Of a stretch of 64,000 nt of DNA, positions 60,785-64,000 are shown piece after piece. The notes under the pieces are model-generated. The model was given only the letters and a program-made list of their open reading frames with translations, made no database searches and was not told the DNA's origin. The translations under genes were made by a program, and so were the position numbers. The first letter of the stretch is position 1. Each line of letters starts with the position of its first letter. This DNA comes from Chryseobacterium indologenes. GTDB taxonomy: Bacteria > Bacteroidota > Bacteroidia > Flavobacteriales > Weeksellaceae. The stretch spans positions 372,001 through 436,000 of the forward strand of contig LAZY01000078.1 in the NCBI GenBank assembly GCA_001013295.1. Direction: 5' to 3'.

Positions 60785-61186
60785 TTACCCCATAACGGAA
60801 GCTCCCGCAGTTGCAATTTCTTTATCCTGTTCCGGACTTCCCCCTGAAGAAGCAATTCCTCCTATTACTTTTCCGTCTGGACTTTTAATAACAACTCCTC
60901 CGGCAATGGTTAAAAGACCTCCGTTAGAATTCAGCATTCCATATCCGTGAATATCTGCTCCTGAAATAATCTGTCCCATTATATCACTGTCAATCCCGAA
61001 CATCACAGCCGTTTGGGCCTTTTTCATGGCAAATTCTATCACTCCATATACACTGTCAAGCCTCGCAAAAGCCATTAGATGACCACCCTTATCTACTATG
61101 GCAATACTTACCGGAATATTCAGCGATCTGGCTTTTTGAATTGCAGCCTGTAATGCTTTTTCAGCAAGTTCATAACTTAGTTCCAT
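60785..61186 (-). CDS. GlcG/HbpS family (DUF336) heme-binding-like protein
   Basis: 133 aa. Typical order of this family: LAEKALQAAIQKARSLNIPVSIAIVDKGGHLMAFARLD, then FAMKKAQTAVMFG, and GGVVIKSPDGKVIGGIASSGGSPEQDKEIA at the end. Some members bind heme (HbpS), others accompany glycolate oxidase (GlcG); the role here is unknown. No signal peptide. Start 4 bp after the SDR stop; 18 bp before the AraC start, so one operon. Confidence 0.92.
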   Translation of the reverse strand: MELSYELAEKALQAAIQKARSLNIPVSIAIVDKGGHLMAFARLDSVYGVIEFAMKKAQTAVMFGIDSDIMGQIISGADIHGYGMLNSNGGLLTIAGGVVIKSPDGKVIGGIASSGGSPEQDKEIATAGASVMG

Positions 61187-61190
61187 ATTA

Positions 61191-61982
61191 TTAGCTTTTT
61201 ACGGTCCAGGCTTCTGCCTGCAGTTGTTTTACAAAATCTTCCGTCTCTTTTGGATGTACATTTCTGAAATTGGAACCATCATCCAATACCACATCCACAA
61301 TACATTCTGCCATAGATTGAGGATCTAACTGATGGGCCAATGACTCTGCAGCGCCGTCAAAAGCCGAAAGAGGAGTGAAGTTCTTTTCAGGATTGTACCA
61401 ACGGAAAATAGAGTCCACTCCACGGTCATTAAAACCGGTTCCAAATATTCCCGGATTGCAGGTCGCAATTTTGATATTAAATGGAGCAAGCTCTGTTCTC
61501 AAGCCTTCAGCTATAGATCCCATGGCATGTTTAGATGCACAGTATGCAGCAACATAAGGAACCGTCCACAATTCTCCCATGGAAGTTGTAAATACAATTT
61601 TACCCGGTTTCTTCTGATCGATAAACTTTTTGATGAATCCCTGCGCCAGCTCCAGTCCACCAAAAACATTGACATCAAACATAGAGCGGATCAGATCTAT
61701 GGGCTGCTCAGCAATAGGACCGCCTTCCATAATTCCGGCATTGCTTACCAGAATATCAATATCATATTTTTGATGAATATACTCCAGATCACGAGGATTG
61801 GTAACATCCAGTTTATCCACGGTAAGATCAATTCCTGATTCTTTTGCTTCACGGATCAGATCACTCATCTGGGGATATACCTGAGTAGTTGCAATTACTT
61901 TATACCCTTTTTTAGCAAGATCGAAAGCCGCAATTTTTCCGAATCCACTTGCTGCCCCTGTAATTAAAATAGTTTTGCTCAT
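61191..61982 (-). CDS. Short-chain dehydrogenase/reductase
   Basis: 263 aa classical SDR. NAD(P) motif TGAASGFGKIAA, NAGIMEG, and the catalytic S...YxxxK in TTSMGELWTVPYVAAYCASKHA. It reduces or oxidises a carbonyl/alcohol of unknown identity. First gene of the SDR-GlcG-AraC operon. Direct repeats AAAGTTCA lie upstream of its start. Confidence 0.93.
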   Translation of the reverse strand: MSKTILITGAASGFGKIAAFDLAKKGYKVIATTQVYPQMSDLIREAKESGIDLTVDKLDVTNPRDLEYIHQKYDIDILVSNAGIMEGGPIAEQPIDLIRSMFDVNVFGGLELAQGFIKKFIDQKKPGKIVFTTSMGELWTVPYVAAYCASKHAMGSIAEGLRTELAPFNIKIATCNPGIFGTGFNDRGVDSIFRWYNPEKNFTPLSAFDGAAESLAHQLDPQSMAECIVDVVLDDGSNFRNVHPKETEDFVKQLQAEAWTVKS

Positions 61983-62297
61983 TGTATTTTATTTTTAAAT
62001 GATGATACAAAGTTCAAAGATTTAAGACCTGGGAATATTGGTACAAAGTTCAAATATATATTGCTGGAAAGTTCATTTTTTTTGAGACAGATCACACAGG
62101 AGTACTACTATTCAATAGGAACGGGCTTTAGCCCAAACCTGCTACAGAACCATTATTAATTATTTTATATAAAGAGATATGATATAAATCAATCCTACCA
62201 CATATTTGTAAATTACCTGGGAAAATAGAAATAAAATCATTCGTTTATCGTAAATTGGTTAAGTTTTTGAAGCTTATCTGATAAATCACTCACACCA
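61983..62297. other. Gap between divergent SDR operon and exonuclease gene
   Basis: 315 bp. Holds the three AAAGTTCA repeats, and a small palindrome GGGCTTTAGCCC at 62123-62134 (AACGGGCTTTAGCCC context, a word I have seen often in Chryseobacterium intergenic DNA). The promoter of the exonuclease gene should be near 62230-62290; no firm element called. Confidence 0.5.
62006..62075. promoter_or_regulatory. AAAGTTCA direct repeats, candidate AraC-type operator
   Basis: TACAAAGTTCAAA at 62006-62018 and 62042-62054, plus the shorter AAAGTTCA at 62068-62075. They lie within 95 bp upstream of the SDR start and are the obvious candidates for the AraC protein of the operon. Confidence 0.45.
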
Positions 62298-63320
62298 TTG
62301 AAATTAATCACATTTACCCAAAAAGGAATCTACTGTCCACAGGGAAAATTCTATATAGATCCCTGGAGACCCGTTGATATGGCAATCATTACCCACGGAC
62401 ATGCCGATCATGCACGCTGGGGAATGAAGAAATACCTTTGTCATCATTTTACAAAACCTATTTTACATCAAAGAATCGGTGTGGATATTGAATGTCAGAG
62501 TGTAGAATATGGAGAAAAGATCAATATCAATGGTGTACAGGTCTCGCTTCATCCTGCCGGACATATTATAGGCTCTGCACAGATAAAACTGGAATATAAA
62601 GGTTACATAACCGTCATTTCCGGCGACTATAAAACACAGAATGATGGACTGAGCACACCTTTTGAACTGGTAAAATGTAACGAATTTGTGACGGAAAGTA
62701 CTTTTGGATTACCCGTTTATAATTGGCTGGAAATTGATGATCTGAATAAAAAACTTCAAAATTGGGTATTAAAGAACCGGGAAAATAATAAAACTTCTGT
62801 ATTTATAGGCTATTCTCTGGGCAAAGCACAGCGTATCATGAAAGCTGTGGAAGGATTAGGAAAAATATATGTTCACAATTCCATCGGAAAGCTGAATGAA
62901 GCTTTTGAGGCTGTAGGAATTGATCTTCCCGGATATGCGATTGGAGATTTCAGAGAACATCCCAAAGAAATGGAACACGAAATTGTGATTGTCCCTCCCG
63001 CTCTGCTTGACAGCAATGTGACTAAAAAAATTCCAGCGGCTGCAACTGCGATCTGCTCAGGTTGGATGCAAGTGCGTGGGGCCAGACGTTGGCGAAGTGC
63101 AGATGCCGGGTTTGCAATGAGTGATCATGCAGACTGGAAAGGATTATTACAGACTGTAAAAGCCACAGAAGCAGACCTCGTACATGTTACCCACGGACAG
63201 ACTGAAATATTTTCAAAATATCTTAATGAAATAGGAGTTCGCGCAGATGTTGTAGAAACCTTGTTTGGAGACGATGAAGAAGCATCAGAAAAAGAAACCA
63301 TACAAAATCCGGAGTTATGA
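62298..63320 (+). CDS. Ligase-associated DNA exonuclease (MBL fold)
   Basis: 340 aa. Starts MKLITFTQKGIYCPQGKFYIDPWRPVD and has the zinc motif ITHGHADHARWG, HPAGHIIGSAQI, SGDYKTQ and DHADWKGLL. This is the family of exonucleases related to Pso2/SNM1 and found with ATP-dependent DNA ligase and often an Lhr-like helicase in many bacteria. The start codon is TTG at 62298 and is chosen because the family's first strand begins there. It overlaps the ligase gene by four bases (ATGA). Confidence 0.95.
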   Translation: MKLITFTQKGIYCPQGKFYIDPWRPVDMAIITHGHADHARWGMKKYLCHHFTKPILHQRIGVDIECQSVEYGEKININGVQVSLHPAGHIIGSAQIKLEYKGYITVISGDYKTQNDGLSTPFELVKCNEFVTESTFGLPVYNWLEIDDLNKKLQNWVLKNRENNKTSVFIGYSLGKAQRIMKAVEGLGKIYVHNSIGKLNEAFEAVGIDLPGYAIGDFREHPKEMEHEIVIVPPALLDSNVTKKIPAAATAICSGWMQVRGARRWRSADAGFAMSDHADWKGLLQTVKATEADLVHVTHGQTEIFSKYLNEIGVRADVVETLFGDDEEASEKETIQNPEL

Positions 63321-64000
63321 GACATTTTGCAGATTTGATCAACGCTTTGGAAACCACCAATAAGACCAATGCCAAAATAGATGCCATCATCGACTATCTT
63401 GAAAGGACTCCGGATGAAGATAAACTGTGGTTTATTGCTTTGTTTACGGGAAAACGCCCCAAAAGAAATGTCAATACCAATTATATGAAAGAATGGGCAC
63501 TGGAAATCACAAAACTGCCATTGTGGCTGTTTCAGGAAAGCTATTCTTCCGTAGGGGATCTAGGGGAAACACTCTCACTGATACTTCCTCCGCCCCGGCA
63601 AAAAATTGACCGCAGTCTATCACAATGGATGAATGATATTGTAGATTTAAAGGATAAAACAGAAGCCGAGAAAAAAGAATTTGTACTGAATTCATGGGAT
63701 GGCCTTGATTATACGGAAAGACTCATTTTCAATAAATTAATTGGCGGAAGCTTCCGGATTGGTGTTTCTGATAAAACCCTGATCAATGCCCTTACCAAAT
63801 TCTCAGGACAGGAATCCAGCACCCTGATGCACAGCCTGATGGGAAAATGGGAACCCGGAGAGGTTTCTTTCCAGGAGCTGATCTCTGCAGAGAATGTAAA
63901 CCCGGATAATTCAAAACCTTATCCTTTCTGTCTTGCCTATCCTTTGGAAAAAGAACTTGAAGAGCTCGGAGAACCCAGTGAATGGCTGGCAGAATATAAA
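63317..64000 (+). CDS. ATP-dependent DNA ligase, N-terminal part
   Basis: 228 codons to the window edge. The helical DNA-binding domain reads FADLINALETTNKTNAKIDAII, LERTPDEDKLWFIALFTGKRP and FNKLIGGSFRIGVSDKTL, as in bacterial LigC/LigB-like ligases with exonuclease partners. The last residues are EWLAEYK, and the family motif that would follow is the adenylated lysine KxDG, so the window ends at the catalytic lysine. It is translationally coupled to the exonuclease. It probably seals breaks in a repair pathway; a helicase gene is expected downstream. Confidence 0.93.
   Translation, partial: MRHFADLINALETTNKTNAKIDAIIDYLERTPDEDKLWFIALFTGKRPKRNVNTNYMKEWALEITKLPLWLFQESYSSVGDLGETLSLILPPPRQKIDRSLSQWMNDIVDLKDKTEAEKKEFVLNSWDGLDYTERLIFNKLIGGSFRIGVSDKTLINALTKFSGQESSTLMHSLMGKWEPGEVSFQELISAENVNPDNSKPYPFCLAYPLEKELEELGEPSEWLAEYK

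Noticed and set aside
62123..62134. GGGCTTTAGCCC as a terminator or a CRISPR-like repeat
   Set aside because: Single occurrence in the window, no T run and no spacing pattern; at most part of a dispersed word.
1..64000. tRNA, rRNA, CRISPR arrays, integrases or transposases
   Set aside because: None could be recognised on either strand; a covariance-model search would be needed to exclude small RNA genes.

Overview
The window looks like chromosome of a Chryseobacterium-type flavobacterium (Bacteroidota). Reasons: low GC by eye, few Shine-Dalgarno sites, -7 elements of the TAnnTTTG type, proteins such as a CzcA pump fused to its outer-membrane factor, a VgrG island of the Bacteroidota T6SS type, ligase-associated exonuclease, and several inverted-repeat intergenic elements typical of this group. 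I saw no rRNA, tRNA, CRISPR array, transposase or prophage.

Layout. 1-2.5 kb: end of a TauE/SafE permease and a histidine kinase/response regulator pair, all on the minus strand. 2.9-9.3 kb: ClC chloride transporter with CBS domains, aldo/keto reductase, a large unrecognised 602-aa protein, and two small membrane/secreted proteins. 9.3-15.5 kb: heavy-metal efflux operon (small periplasmic protein, CzcA-OMF fusion, lipoprotein adaptor). 15.7-20.3 kb: an orphan protein, a long AT-rich gap with an orphan terminator, AraC/MFS and MBL-hydrolase/HxlR divergent pairs.

20.5-27.1 kb: biotin region, read on the minus strand in the order ferritin-like diiron protein, bioF, bioD, bioB, bioA, with a divergent MocR-type regulator. 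No bioC, bioH or bioW is present here, so the diiron protein, whose frame overlaps bioF, is the most interesting candidate in the window. 27.4-36.7 kb: a hydroxamate siderophore locus on the plus strand: TonB receptor, PLP decarboxylase, NIS synthetase fused to an acyltransferase, N-hydroxylase, MATE exporter.

36.9-45.6 kb: serine hydrolases, a FabH-like protein lacking two catalytic residues beside a Crp/Fnr regulator, a nucleosidase, and a hydrolase-MFS-DsbA operon divergent from HxlR. 45.7-51.5 kb: a T6SS VgrG island with a PAAR-like/GH-E nuclease effector, an ankyrin-repeat candidate immunity protein and three unrecognised genes. 52-64 kb: MFS, NrtR-like Nudix regulator, MBL hydrolase, short LuxR-type protein, a Crp/Fnr gene broken by a frameshift in a C6 tract, a CatA-like acetyltransferase, PPC/Crp/PRISE-reductase cluster, SDR-GlcG-AraC operon, and the start of an exonuclease/ATP-dependent DNA ligase operon that runs off the end.

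Regulatory and repeat calls were made by eye from palindromes, direct repeats and the flavobacterial promoter consensus; all are sequence-based predictions.
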